Shown one piece after another: positions 12,401 to 24,852 of a stretch of DNA of 64,000 nucleotides; positions within the stretch are counted from its first letter, which is position 1; every line of letters begins with the position of its first letter. The notes below the pieces were generated by a model, which did not search any database, was not told where the DNA came from, and was given only the letters and a program-made list of their open reading frames with translations. Both the position numbers and the translations under genes were made by a program. Source of the DNA: Apostichopus japonicus (Eukaryota; Echinodermata; Holothuroidea; Aspidochirotida; Stichopodidae); contig NC_092568.1 in assembly GCF_037975245.1 (NCBI RefSeq), forward strand, positions 39,076,631 to 39,140,630. Reading direction: 5' to 3'.

Positions 12401-15400
12401 TTGTTTAAACTATATTAAAATTTCATATACAAAGATGGATTTATCATACCTGAGGCTACTTCATTAAACTTTCCATCACTTGTCATTGGTGTAGTATCTA
12501 TGGCAACTAGTGTGGAATACATTAGGTGAAGATATAAATATGCGAGAAAGGAGAGCCGCATGTTTAATTGCTTATGGGCCCTTGGATTTATTCATGCTTG
12601 AGAGATATGGTACGGTAGGGGATGCAAGTCTATCATGGATTGGTGAGTAAAAGGGCTATTTTTTTTTAATCCACAAAAAAAGGGTTGAAATATTTTTTAC
12701 TCACAAGAAAACAAAGGAGATGTTGGTATGTCAATTGGTGAAGTATTGAGGATATCAAGAATGCTGGTCTTGTCTCGACAGATGACATTACCTGGAGGGC
12801 AATGGACTTCACCAATGTATCCAGGTATCTAAAGGAAATCATAACAAAACAAGAAGAGTAGAAACTAGAAAGGTACTTACGGTGACTCCTAAACACCCTG
12901 GCTACAAGGTAATATTGTGTATTGGTTGCGGTTTATGTTATTGCTGAGAGTTTAATACCAAACGCTGTTTGCCAGACCAATTGAAATGATTCTTGTAGCA
13001 ATAGTTTGACTGAGCAAAATGACACTTTGTAGGAGGGATTCCATTTGACCCAAACATCCAAAATCATCAATCAATGAAAAGGTTGAGTGAATATCAGCTA
13101 CATAATTCAACAATTGGATACTTTGGATAGTCAAATGTCATATGTTTTCAATGATATTTATGAAAATTACAAGTAAAATTTTAAGAATGAGAATACTCAC
13201 AACCGAAGGTTATATATAGTCTATTCAGATTGGGGGAAAGTTTTCTTTCTACCTACCACATAATGGAATGTCTCATAGCGACCACTTTTCACAAACAAGT
13301 TAAGAATATCCACTCATATTTTAATAAATCGTTACGATAGAAGGACATTCTTGTGTCCTCTAAAATAAGAAACAATGACTATAAACTGTAGGTCTGAAAA
13401 CAACACCAAGTTCACGATGAAAGAATGTTGATGACGTCACTGTCATTTTGCAAGCAACACTTTAGCCTATGAGTAACATAGTGACTAACCAGCCGCCAGG
13501 GAGATACACAAAAGAAACAACAATGTTTACCTACATCATTGGGCGTTAAATACTTGACATATTAACAGAATATTGTACTAGTAAAGGCCCATGACTATGA
13601 TATGCTATTGGTATGTATCTTGCATTTCTGGGTAACTGCCTCCATGACTATGATATGCTATTGCTATGTATCTTGCATTTCTGGGTAACTGCCACCATGA
13701 CTATGATACGGTATTGCTATGTATCTTGCATATCTGGGTTACTGCCACCATGACTATGATATGCTATTGCTATGCATCTTGCATTTCTAGGTAACTGCCA
13801 CCATGACTATGATATGCTATTGCTATGTATCTTGCATTTCTGGGTAACTGCCACCATGACTATGATATGCTATTGGTATGCATCTTGCATTTCTGGGTAA
13901 CTGCCACCATGACTATGATATGCTATTGGTATGTATCTTGCATTTTTGGGTAACTGCCACCATGACTATGATACGGTATTGCTATGTATCTTGCATTTCT
14001 GGGTTACTGCCACCAAAACTATGATATGCTATTGGAATGTATCTTGCATTTCTGGGTAACTGCCACCATGACTATGATATGCTATTGGAATGTATCTTGC
14101 ATTTCTGGGTAACTGCCACCATGACTATAAAATGCTATTGCCATGTATCTTGCATTTCTGGGTAACTGCCTCCATGACTATGATATGCTATTGGAATGTA
14201 TCTTGTATTTCTAGGTAACTGCCTCCATGACTATGATATGCTATTGGAATGTATCTTGCATTTCTGGGTAACTGCCACCATGACTATGATATGCTATTGC
14301 TATGTATCTTGCATTTCCGGGTAACTGCCACCATGACTATGATATGCTATTGCCATGTATCTTGCATTTCTGGGTAACTGCCACCATGACTATAAAATGC
14401 TATTGCCATGTATCTTGCATTTCTGGGTAACTGCCACCATGACTATGATATGCTATTGCTATGTATCTTGTTTTTCTAGGTAACTGCCACCATGACTATG
14501 ATATGCTATTGCTATGTATCTTGCATTTCTGGGTAACTGCCACCATGACTATGATATGCTATTGCTATGTATCTTGTATTTCTAGGTAACTGCCACCATG
14601 ACTATGATATGCTATTGCTATGTATCTTGCATTTCCGGGTAACTGCCACCATGACTATGATATGCTATTGCTATGTATCTTGCATTTCTGGGTAACTGCC
14701 ACCATGACTATGATATGCTATTGCTATGTATCTTGCATTTCTGGGTAACTGCCACTTTCCCTTCTCTCCATTTAACCTCCTCCTGCCCTACACTTCCCAT
14801 ACCGTATCTGTATTTGTCATACTTACAGTCACAGGTTCACCAGGGATACATAAAATCCACTGTGAGTTGTTTACTTTGATCTCGTACTGACTGGAGTTGT
14901 TGATACATCTGGAAAGGTAACACTGACCTCTCAGCTCAGAGTGACCATTGGTCTGCGTAAACGAATATTAAGGATGGACTGTTATAACCACTAGCAGTAA
15001 CTAGGGTAAATGAATTGATACCACATATGTTAATTCACAATATACTATCATCTGAATACTCTCCATTTCAAGAAAAAGAAACAGTGATAAAATAATGATA
15101 GAAAAGGCAGTTTAACCAGAATTCTTTTTTGGTATAATTATGTAGTCTAGTTAGCTGTCAATTTCTGGAATGATGTAATGTAATTGTATATATCTTGCTG
15201 ACCGTTGTATATCACTGTGATTTACCTTTACACGCATGCAAATATGTACCCATATAATAACTCAATATTTATATTAAGTCACAAATTTTTGAAAACAAAT
15301 ATGGCAAATTGAATATAATAACTCAGTATTGGTTTTTAATGAAGAGGAACAAAATCTAAGCATTCCAGTGAAATTTAAACTCAATTTCTACCTGTAAATT

Positions 15401-18400
15401 AAATAATGTTCATAGATGAAGTTGTCCCATTTTGTCACAGCAATGAACTTGAAGCAAACAGGTGTGTAAATATCATAGATACACTTTAATAATAACCTCA
15501 GACGATATTTTTGCTTTAATTTGTTGTCACTCAATTGTTTTGACATTATTAAAAAAAGAATTATTTTAAAATTTGAAATGTACTGAAGATAAATTATATA
15601 CCCTTAAAACTCAGAGTAAGATGAATAATAATGAAGGTTTTATATATGTCATCTTCAAAGCTTGGATGCAGCTGGTGGACCATTACAGAAGAACATTAAC
15701 CCTCACCTCACCCTCCTTCAAAATACTAATTAAAAACCATATTTCACCCAAAAGAACAAAAAGTGTAATATCTCACCGTCGGCAAGAGGTTAGATAAGTA
15801 ACACATGGAGGTAGCGTTGGTTTCCTTTGTTGTATTTACTGCTCCACACCATTTCTGGGGTACAAAAATATTATACTGAAAGGTGAAAAATGAAATTACA
15901 GGCAGGTTCAAAATATACTGTATTAGCTCCAACATTCCTTGTCTCTGCCACTGAGATATATACCTAATACCGTCACTTCTAATTCAAAGTGCCACCATCA
16001 CTTTATCAAATTGTCATATCAAGAGAGATGACTTCAACTTCATCTATTGTACAGCAGGGTATGTGATGGTATATATGGTATATCAAGATACTGTTTTAGC
16101 TCCAACATTCCTTGTCTCTGCCACTGAGAAAATACCTAATATCGTCACTTCTAATTCAAAGTGCCACCATCACTTTATCAAATTGTCATATCAAGAGAGA
16201 TGAGTTCAACTTCATCTTTTGCACAGAAGGTTATGTGATGGTATATATGGTATATCACTACCCTGACTCATAAAATTACTTGTGAACATTTGTAGCATTA
16301 TTTAAATGCTTTAAAGTTTACAGACTGTATTAACTGCCATGACACCTCCTTCCTCTCCAGACATTTCTACGAGAGACAAAATGCCCTCTTTTGCACGAAT
16401 TAAGGGGTTAATCAACGGTCTAGCGTGCGTTACTCACAGGATTAATGCACGATTGGGGGATAATGCAAGCGATGCACGAGGGCGGAGTGTAGCAGAGCCC
16501 GAGTGCATCCAGCGATAGCATTAACACCCGGAGTGCATTAATCATGTGAGTAACGCACGCTAGACCGTTCATTAACCCCGTTCATTCATACACTACCATT
16601 TGTGTGGGAGAAAAATCATAAAACAAAACATTTTTGGTTACATATAACCAAAGATTTATTAAAGTGATGCCCCGTAATTTTACCGTGCATTACTCACAGG
16701 ATTAACCACGGTCAGCTGACCTGAATGGACCAATAGGATTTAGGAATCTTTACTAAGTATGAATGAATAAAAAATAAACCTCAAGTGAGCTTAAAGTAGT
16801 AATACTACTTCTTATACTATGGAAAACAAAGTGTTTGTTTAATACCTGTGATTTGAATATGCTGCACCCACCCAGGTACTCATCTGAAGTGCAGGTGGCA
16901 ATGTCTTCGTGGAGGTAATGGCAACCCGAGTTACTGATGGCAACAAAAATAAAAATATATCAGCCATCCAAATGAAATGCTACCACTCTTTCTATTATAT
17001 CACCTAGCTGGAACTTTTGAGCAAGACATTATTTCCTCTCATCAATTGTTTACTTGGCAGAAAAACAGAACAGAACCATTTAAGGTCACTTTTATAATTT
17101 TTTTGCTTTTAAAACTTGTCTTTGCTACTGAATGTCTATTAGACACAAGGAGAACATTCACCACAGACATATTTACAGAAGTTTACAGAACCCAACAAAA
17201 AAATACATTTCATTTTTACAAACCTAGTATTCATGGAAAGAAAGACAAGACAAATGTTATCATAAAGATTTAGTGTTGTATTTGCATGAAGACCTCAAAC
17301 CAAAGTACAGAGAGGCATCTAGTCTACAACCACTTCATTATACTCTTACAAATGTAAATAAATGTGAAAAATACAAGCAAAGAAATCAGCCATTTTACAA
17401 GATCAGTGGTTCCCACCTTTTTGCAACACAACTCACCTAAACCCTCCCTAACCACTCTGACCCAGCTACCTCCCTATGTCACATCTACATAAAAGGGTTA
17501 AGAACGGTTAGATAACATATCACAGAGGCTTAAACCAATAAGTCTACCTGAAGTTTCTACAATAACTGCAAGCAGTAATGCCATTTAACCCAAAATTGAC
17601 TAATTTCCCTACCTCCCCCCCCACACCCATCCCCTTAACAGGGTAATTTATCTATAGGTTGGGAACCACTGTGCTATTTCAACAATCAATTAACAATTGT
17701 ACCTGCTATTACAAAAGTATTCTGAATCTTGCAGACAATAATCAGAATTTGCAAATTCACATCCTTGACCTTTGCCCCAGGGATATTCGTCGGAATATTC
17801 ATAGTTGACTTTGTACCATCCAGAGTCTTCAAAAACAGAGAGGGTGATTTCATCAAGAAATGTAAGGTGTGGCTGTAGATAGATCAAACGAGAACTCATT
17901 AAAATGGACCTAGTATCGTATACCACTAATTAGTCACTTAAAGTTGAACGAATCTTTATGACGTTGTGTCATTATCCGCAGTGACAAAATAACATTCTTA
18001 GACTTTGTAATATTATAGACCAGACAGCCAGCAGGATACCGTAAGTGTTCCCTTGGCATATAAGTTTATACCAGGGGCATGGCCAGTATGTAGCACTGTA
18101 GGCCCGGGCCTACACTTTTTTTGGCCAAGTTATCTTTTTTTTAAAACACCCATAATTCAAATCCATAAGCTTGCTGGACGAGTTTAAGAGTCTAGACAGG
18201 AAAAACTATTGAAATGAACGTAGCAAGAATATGGCTAAATTAGGTGACCTATTCCTCTGTCATATAGACTGTCATTTCTATCGTGTGCCGTTTCATTTAA
18301 CACTCTACCCGCCGAAAAAGACTAGGCTCCGATCTTGTCAGTTTTTTAACATCTAGTTAAGAACCCATTTATGCAGATAATATTTCAGTTGAGAAACATT

Positions 18401-21400
18401 CCACAATCAGATAAGCCTATTGTTGATTAACAGACTTTATAGAGCTCCAGCACTTTGTTGCCTGTTGTTGTCACGATCGGCGTTCCAAGTTCCAAAACAG
18501 CCTTTTCAATAAACATTTACTACAGTAGCTACAGTTGTATCAAAGACAATTACTGGCTATAGTTGTATCAAAAACATTTCTGGCCTATCTTTGTATCTAC
18601 AAGTATCTCAGAAGTTGAAAAGTAAGACTACTCTGTACATGTACCTTGCTAAATTTAAATACATTATGTAGTATTGAATTACGTACTATTTTAACTTGTT
18701 TGTTTTTGGGATTAAAGTGATATTGAATGAGGTGTCTCAAGTTAGCAAGAGGCCAGGGAACCAGAATGAACACTCTGGAGAGGGCCATTTCTGGCCATCT
18801 GGGGGGTTTGTAAAACCAAAAATTTTCTTACACGCTCCGCGCTTACCGATGGTGTCGCTCCGCTCAGATAGTCATGCCTACGACATTCGAAATCCTGACT
18901 ACGCAACCGTATGTTGTGTATGGAATCACCTGATTGATAGAGCAACTGAGGAAAATGTGTCCTGAAGTAAAGTACCATAACATCACACCAGATAACTTGA
19001 TCATTACAGAGGTACTACACTTCTGAATGTTGATGACAGATAACGGTCATTAGTGGAAATGGGAAATCCCCGTCAGCCACTCAAAAGAGGAAGGGTCAGT
19101 AAGTGACACCACTGCAAAGCCATTCATCATAGAAATAATTGCGTTTGTAAGCGTACATGGGTTCCAGAATTTGACCTCTGTTGACTTCAAATGACCTTCC
19201 ATCATCGGCATCATATTTGGGCAAATATTTGGACAACTATCTGTCATTTAATGTACTTGTTGTAATAACAAGCACTACTAAGGGCAACTGTAATGATTTT
19301 TTTTTGTCAAGTAAATCCTTGAGGTCTTCAATATTGAGAATTCAGAGCAGTTTAAGATATTGTGCAGTAATTCCTGATTACACTTACTTACTTGTAGACC
19401 GTTGACCTCAAATGACCTTGGACTTTCACGAAAAACCCCATAGATTGTCTACTTAACGGCAAGCTACACACCAACTTTTAGCTTCCTGCAAAGTTTTCAT
19501 TTTGAGATACTGTGTGAACAATGTTTTTAGAGTTTGACCTGTGCTGACCTCAATTGACCTGACCAATACCAACAACAATTCCAAACCAGTTCTTCTTAAG
19601 GGGAACCTACTCACCAAATATGAGATGTACCCCAGTTATCCTTCTGAAGTTAAGTGTTTACGAACAAGTGTCACATTCACACACACACCATCACCATCGC
19701 ATATCGATTCATTCTGCCTTAGGCAATGAATAAAAAAGTTGTTTTCTAAAATATCTGAAATCTAATCTAGACACCATTTGTCCTTGATACACAGTGAAAC
19801 AGCATAAAATAAAAAAAATATGCAAACTATTTCTTAGTTGGATTCTTGATATGATATCTACCTCGGATAAGACAGGAGCCATCAGTGACCCAAGCATCAC
19901 TTGACTTTCCCAATGTGATGACGAGCTGCCTCCATTCTGAACCAAGGAGAATATCAAAGCAACAGTTAGTAACACATTCTTGAATGACTATTTATCATTG
20001 ATATATTCAAAGATCAATTATTCACATTTTAAAATTTACATACATATGATCAATTTTAATACTGATTCTCATTTTGTAAAAACAGAAACAGCCTACAAAA
20101 TGAAACGACATGTTTGATATGAGAACAACCAGAACTACAAAAATAATGCACTCAACCAAAAGAAAGAGAATACGTATAAGCATTTATGGTACATGACACT
20201 ACAGCAGTGTAGACAGTCATTCTTCAGTAGCAGACTTCACAATTTCAGGTGCACGATATTTCTCATGGTTGGATGAAACACCTGAACAATTAATTTTTCT
20301 CAATTTGAAATGAGAATTAGTACAGACTTAATGTTTAGTGTATATATCACTTAATTACCTGACAAGCAGTGTTTCCATCAAATAAATGTGTTGATCTCGA
20401 TCCCCTCTCACCCATCGCCTCTGCTATATCATACCTACCATCCACCAACATTGAGCAGCTCTAATAGCCCTTCACCTCCACCCCCCATCCCCCTCCTACA
20501 CCCTTTGAACCTCCAACAGTACATTCTTTCCTCTTCTTTTAACTTTATTCTCTACACTGAATGTGTTCTGGTTATGACTTGTAAAGGTTCTTCAATTTGG
20601 AATTATTCTGGTAAATATTACTACTGAACCCAACACCAAAGAATGAAATCCTAGGTATGATCAGAACTTAAAAGGCTTGATCATGAAATTCCACCTGCCA
20701 GTACAAAAACTGATATGTTGCAAAATATCAATGATTCTTTTCAACCCATCTTTCCCCCTTGTCCCCAAACCCTCACTTAAAGCAAAAAGAACTTACTTTA
20801 TTCTCCAAAGGCACACCGATACTATCATCTGTACAATTCCACTGTTTTTGTGCAGCTAATGAAACGGCTGGAGTGTGGAGCCTAATCTGTCCTGCTGCAT
20901 CTTCGTAGACAATGTCTCCTCTGTCCTCACAGTGGAGACCTTCCTCTGGAGATGAATTGCAAAGCATTAAAAACATACATCAATGCTTGCAGATGAATGG
21001 CAAAGCACTAAAAACATACATCAATGCTTGCAGATAAATTACAAAGCGGTTAAACATACATCAATGCTTGCAGATGAATTGCAAAGCAGTTACAACATAC
21101 TTCAATGCATGCAGATGAATTGCAAAGCAGTTAAAACATACTTCAGTGCTTGATGAAGAATTGCAAAGCAATAAAAACATACATCACTGCTTGCAGATGA
21201 ATTGCAAAGCAGTTAAAACATATATCAATACTTGCAGATGAATTGCAAAACAGCTAAAACATATTTCAATGCTTGTCAATGAATTGCAAAGCAGTGAAAA
21301 CATACATCAATGCTTGCAGATGAACTGCAAAGCTGTTAAAACATACATCAATGCTTGCAGATGAATTGCAAAGCAGTTAAAGCATACATCAATGCTTGCA

Positions 21401-24400
21401 TATGACTCTGAAAGCAGTTTAAACATACATCAATGCTTGCAGATGAACTGCGAAAGCACTTATACATTAAAACTTGTTTTATTTACTGATCAGTAAGTAT
21501 TAACTCTCTTGTTTCAAATAATGTAATTTTTAAACCAAATTCAAGTTTGACAGGCCAACCACTGATCATAACCATTTAGAAACAACCGAGTGTGTGTGAC
21601 CTCTCTTTTACCATGTATAGTATTAAACATGTTTAGATATGTGAAGAATGACTTTGTGAAACTGAACTCATCACTTAGGTTTATCATTACTACTTAGGTA
21701 ATACTTAAGTACTAGGTAATATTTATAATATAATATTAATAATATAATATTAATTATAGTATAATAATAATACTATTAATAACATTAATAATGAGGTACT
21801 AATTATAACTTAGGTAAATAATAGAAGAGCTATTTAGGTCCTTCCACAATACCAGTTATGGACTGAACTAATTAGCCATAAAAAGCAGTGACCTATTTGC
21901 CATAAGTGAGTCACCTGCCTGATTTTGTACTAATTCAAATTGGGACTCAACATAGAAGCATGTTCTCCAAACAGTCTGCCTAATCAAATTCACTATTTTT
22001 TAATTACTGAATTATATCCTATATTTTCTCCATAATTGGTTGGATTTTTGAAGCATAATCTACACCCCCCCCCCCTAAGTTTTAACTTCAATTTTATCTC
22101 GGAAAAAATGATTCATATCCTACAAGTCTCCCTAATTTCTTTGGACCTTTAAAGCATATTTTCCCCATCCTCCCCTGCTAAGTTTAACTTGCTTTTTTGT
22201 CTTTCTATCATGAGGTACACTGCACAAGAAATTGCGGTGGAATTATACATAACCAAGTAACAATAAGTAGAGCAGGCTGTCTTTATTCTATAATAACGGG
22301 AAATATTTGGTCAAAACTTACCACAGACTGAGCAAACTTGAAATGTATCAAACAATCTTTGTGAAAACCCAAGAATATGGAATATCTCATGGAGTGCCAC
22401 CTAACAAGAGAATAGAAGGAATTTATGTCAATCTGTGAGGGCGCAAGACATCAAAAACATGTATAAATACACAGAAACCACACAAAATTAGACCAGCCTT
22501 CTGTATACGATGGCCCAGTTCACCCAACTGGCCAAGAATTACTCCTTAAAGTGAAATCACACATATAAAAGAATGAATCATTCATTTCTACTCTGACGTT
22601 AACTCAACCAGAGACTTTTGCACAGTATGCAGTAGTATCTGTAACATGTATGCAAAACTTAAATCAGCAATTGTGAAAAATAAATTTGAATATGTTTTAT
22701 TTTCATTAGATGCAAGAAACCTCAGATAAAGTCCACCTTGCATGTGTAAGTTTCAAAGAAACATAACATTAAACCCATACCTATATACCACACGTATAGC
22801 ATATGCACCTAACCTAGTCTACTTTTCATATGCGAATAGCGGCTGACTTATTTTCATTAATTGTTGACGATTCCCCTTGGCAACTATGAAGAAAATACTT
22901 CACATAGTTCAAAAGCAAACTAGCTGCTTCCGACAACAAGAAATACCACTCACCAAAGTAAATTCCTTCTCATCATATACATCTTCTTTCAAATAATTTG
23001 GACAGAAGTTCACCAGTCCAGCGATTGGTCGATTAAACTGATCCAATTTACAACTGGCAGCGTAGGCAAAAATTTGCTGAAATAGAAATCAGGATCATGT
23101 AGTCAGGATCATCAGATCATACAAATTTGTGGATCAAACAAATTTCATATAAATTTAATACAGACTTCTCCACTTCTCCATCATTCAAAACTACAAAAGG
23201 AAGTTGATTCACTTGTCCTATTATATTCCTGGAATAGCTTGACTTAGGAGATACAACTGTACACAAGTTCAAAAAATACCTAATATTATTGATATTAAAT
23301 CCAAATATTAATATGCAAGAGGAAGCAGAAACGACCTACTTTGCTATTACAGGCAACTGTGTGCTCTGCTTTAAGGTAGAGAACAATATCTGTGTCAGCC
23401 AAACCAACACCATTTGGAAAAACGACCTCAGATGGCTCTGAGCCAGTTTCTGTCCAGAGTGATAAACCCTCTAAATGATCATCAGGTATCTGGCCAAGAA
23501 AAGAAAAGAAAGGGTAACATGAGACAAAGAACAAAGAGAACTTTAGGTAAGGAAAGGAAAAAAGGGGAACAAAAAGAGTCTGTAGGAATGAAAGTGATGA
23601 ATGTGACAGTGTTAAATATGATAGAGTTTTGCATTTACTACTTTAGATAAGCATGTTATAAATTAGTTTTGAAAAGCGCCTGATATCACAAAAATACAAA
23701 TGCTTCAAAATTGTCATAAAATGGTCTTGTTTGAGTGTCACAGAAAACTGTGAGATTGTGATTTCTCCTTCATACTAACAATAAACCCATCCAAACATTT
23801 CTCACCATTTTTATGAGAAACAAATTAAAATTTTAATTTGCCCAAAGTTTAAAAAAAAAAAAACCAGGTTTTTGAGAAAAATATTAATATTCATATGAAC
23901 AGCAGGAAGATTGACCATGAAATATTATGAACAAATAGTTACCATAAATCCATCCAAACATTCTTCCCCAGTGTAGGCAAAGGAAGTAGCAGCACATTTG
24001 TTCATGTTGACACCGTATAAGAACTGACGGGAACAGGCAGTAGCAGACCTGGACAAAATCAGCGGGCCCTGAACTGGGTACACTACAAAATAGATGATTA
24101 AAAAAACAATTTAGGGGAGAAATGCATCTACTTTACACAGAGATTTAGGTGATTTTGACACTTTTAGTGGTAAGAATAACAGTTCGCAACTTTAGGTGCT
24201 TAGTATATTGCAAATGTGAATATAAAGCACCCATAAGAAGCTTAAACAAATCTTGGACCACATATATATTTCACCTATGTTGCAATAATGGAATATCTTG
24301 AAAAACAACAAAAGGAATGCATGCATCAAAATTATCTCTAAATTGACTATTAAATGCTGAGTCTAAAACTCTTCAAATACAATATTTTCTGGTTAAATGC

Positions 24401-24810
24401 GATGAACGAAACTCAGAGCTCTCTCTTTTGAAGATTAAGATGTATAGCCTACCTTTAAATATTTTTGCAATGATGGTGGTAGCTGCTCCCACAACATTGT
24501 GGATTTTTTCAATCACTTCTGATTCCATCGGTGGATCAAGATTTCCGATGACATTCTTGATTCTGATTGGTTGGTAGACATGGTCTGCTGATCGTTTCTC
24601 TCTGGAGGGTGGATGTCTGTAGTTGAGGGTAGTGGTACTCTGAGAAGTCAGTTGGATATCGTCAAAGATGCATTTGTATTGATATTTATCAATTGTTGGA
24701 GTAGTGCCATTGAGCTTAGACTCTTTCTCTGGAGACACTGGGATAGCAACTGTGATCATAAACATGGCAACACAGCAAAACAGCAGCTTGTAGTTTGGCC
24801 ATTGCAACAT
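9424..24810 (-). CDS. Membrane-anchored leishmanolysin-like (M8) zinc metalloprotease, CIROP/LMLN2-like, 784 aa
   Basis: Seventeen coding exons on the minus strand: 24810-24453, 24082-23943, 23489-23340, 23076-22954, 22400-22322, 20945-20797, 19936-19862, 17872-17703, 16933-16846, 15875-15777, 14952-14827, 12828-12705, 12506-12450, 12267-12138, 11441-11365, 10283-10193 and 9742-9424. All have AG/GT borders, phases match, and the total is 2355 nt. Residues 1-28 are a signal peptide. Cys47 (YKCIFDD) fits a cysteine switch. REKR at 70-73 is a furin-type site. HEIFHILGF (residues 261-269) supplies two zinc His and the Glu; His341 in SSSSHWES is the likely third ligand. A Cys-rich region follows to about 530. 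Residues about 585-680 look SEA-like, 713-736 form a transmembrane helix, and a 48-residue tail ends in TFI. Signal plus C-terminal anchor fits CIROP, a cell-surface protease of the left-right organizer, better than invadolysin; orthology is inferred. The ATG at 24810 was chosen because an in-frame TAG lies just upstream. Confidence 0.9.
10955..11085 (-). repeat. tRNA-like segment, probable SINE head
   Basis: On the minus strand this reads TAGCTGAGTAGGTAGAGCA, a perfect match to the pol III box A pattern. It is followed by a 5-bp stem CTGGG/CCCAG around a 7-nt loop CTTGTAA, with a Thr-type TGT in the anticodon position. A normal box B and acceptor stem are not evident, so this is read as a tRNA-derived SINE fragment and not a working tRNA gene. 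It lies in an intron of the metalloprotease gene. Confidence 0.5.
11116..11143. repeat. Perfect 11-bp inverted repeat with 6-nt loop
   Basis: TGTAACCGGGG and CCCCGGTTACA flank ATCACG, forming a perfect stem-loop inside an intron. It lies directly beyond the SINE-like segment and may be the end of the same or another small element. Confidence 0.8.
13589..14755. repeat. 53-bp minisatellite, about 22 copies
   Basis: The unit starts CCATGACTATGATATGCTAT and ends TTTCTGGGTAACTGCCA. Successive unit starts are 53 bp apart (for example 13591 and 13644). Copies differ by point changes that recur in several copies, such as GATACGG, ATAAAATG and TTGGAATG, a sign of unequal exchange or conversion. The array sits in the metalloprotease intron between exons 12828-12705 and 14952-14827. 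Confidence 0.97.
15914..16256. repeat. Direct tandem duplication, about 172 bp x 2
   Basis: Both copies contain TTAGCTCCAACATTCCTTGT, TCACTTCTAATTCAAAGTGC and GTATGTGATGGTATATATGG-like blocks, with only a handful of differences. The duplication lies in the metalloprotease intron just upstream (in gene direction) of exon 15875-15777. Confidence 0.9.
16404..16579. mobile_element. Foldback (palindromic) MITE-like element
   Basis: The arms 16404-16451 and 16533-16579 are near-perfect inverted repeats containing ACGGTCTAGCGTGCGTTACT and its complement. They end in GGGGTTAAT and ATTAACCCC. The 80-bp centre is itself partly palindromic. A piece of the same arm (ATTACTCACAGGATTAA) recurs at 16687-16705, so the region is a compound of related copies. 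It lies in a metalloprotease intron. Confidence 0.8.
17404..17671. mobile_element. hAT-type MITE, 268 bp
   Basis: The ends CAGTGGTTCCCACC and GGTTGGGAACCACTG form terminal inverted repeats of the widespread hAT type (CAGNGGTTCCCAACC). The flanking 8-mers are not clearly identical, so the target duplication has decayed or the borders are off by a base. No ORF is present. It lies in a metalloprotease intron. Confidence 0.65.
18072..18890. mobile_element. hAT-like element remnant
   Basis: It begins CAGGGGCATGGCCAG, a typical hAT end. Its right part (18785-18882) is closely similar to 63407-63505 inside the nested element near the window end; both contain GGCCATCTGGGGG, AAAATTTTCTT and ACGCTCCGCGC. 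No matching right terminal repeat was found, so the right border is approximate. No transposase was seen. Confidence 0.5.
19165..19565. repeat. Diverged repeat rich in TGACCT half-sites
   Basis: Three related patches occur near 19168-19198, 19398-19425 and 19534-19562: TTTGACCTCTGTTGACTTCA, CCGTTGACCTCAAATGACCT and TTTGACCTGTGCTGACCTCA. TGACCT is the complement of the AGGTCA nuclear-receptor half-site. The spacing suggests an old dispersed repeat and not a designed enhancer. Confidence 0.5.
20947..21460. repeat. 41-bp minisatellite, about 12 copies
   Basis: The unit is close to GATGAATTGCAAAGCAGTTA followed by AAACATACATCAATGCTTGCA. It begins exactly at the splice acceptor of the metalloprotease exon 20945-20797, so on the minus strand every unit carries a copy of the acceptor-like TTTGCAATTCATCTGCAAG. 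Confidence 0.95.
22322..22400 (-). other. Catalytic exon of the M8 metalloprotease (HEIFH zinc site)
   Basis: This exon (acceptor CTTGTTAG, donor GTAAGT, phase 0 to 1) encodes VALHEIFHILGFSQRLFDTF and then QVCSVC. HExxHxxGF is the leishmanolysin zinc-binding signature and appears intact. The preceding exon ends a block reading AGLVNFCPN, which is also characteristic of M8 proteins just before the helix. Confidence 0.93.
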
Positions 24811-24852
24811 GGCCTTGCTTTTAGTCAAATGGACATTTCTTGACTAGGTTAT
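24811..24852 (-). other. 5' UTR part of metalloprotease exon, with a tiny upstream ORF
   Basis: A good acceptor (TTCTTCATTTCAG) ends at 24853, so the ATG exon probably begins at 24852 and an untranslated first exon lies further right. Within the 42-nt leader, an upstream ATG opens a three-codon ORF (ATG TCC ATT TGA) that closes before the main start. It could lower translation; this is inference. Confidence 0.5.

Noticed and set aside
13589..14755. Possible CRISPR-like array
   Set aside because: Units are contiguous with no unique spacers, and this is animal DNA. It is a minisatellite.
24811..24828. Start of the metalloprotease at the upstream TTG
   Set aside because: The ATG at 24810 gives a complete signal peptide. 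The TTG start is non-canonical and adds only six residues.
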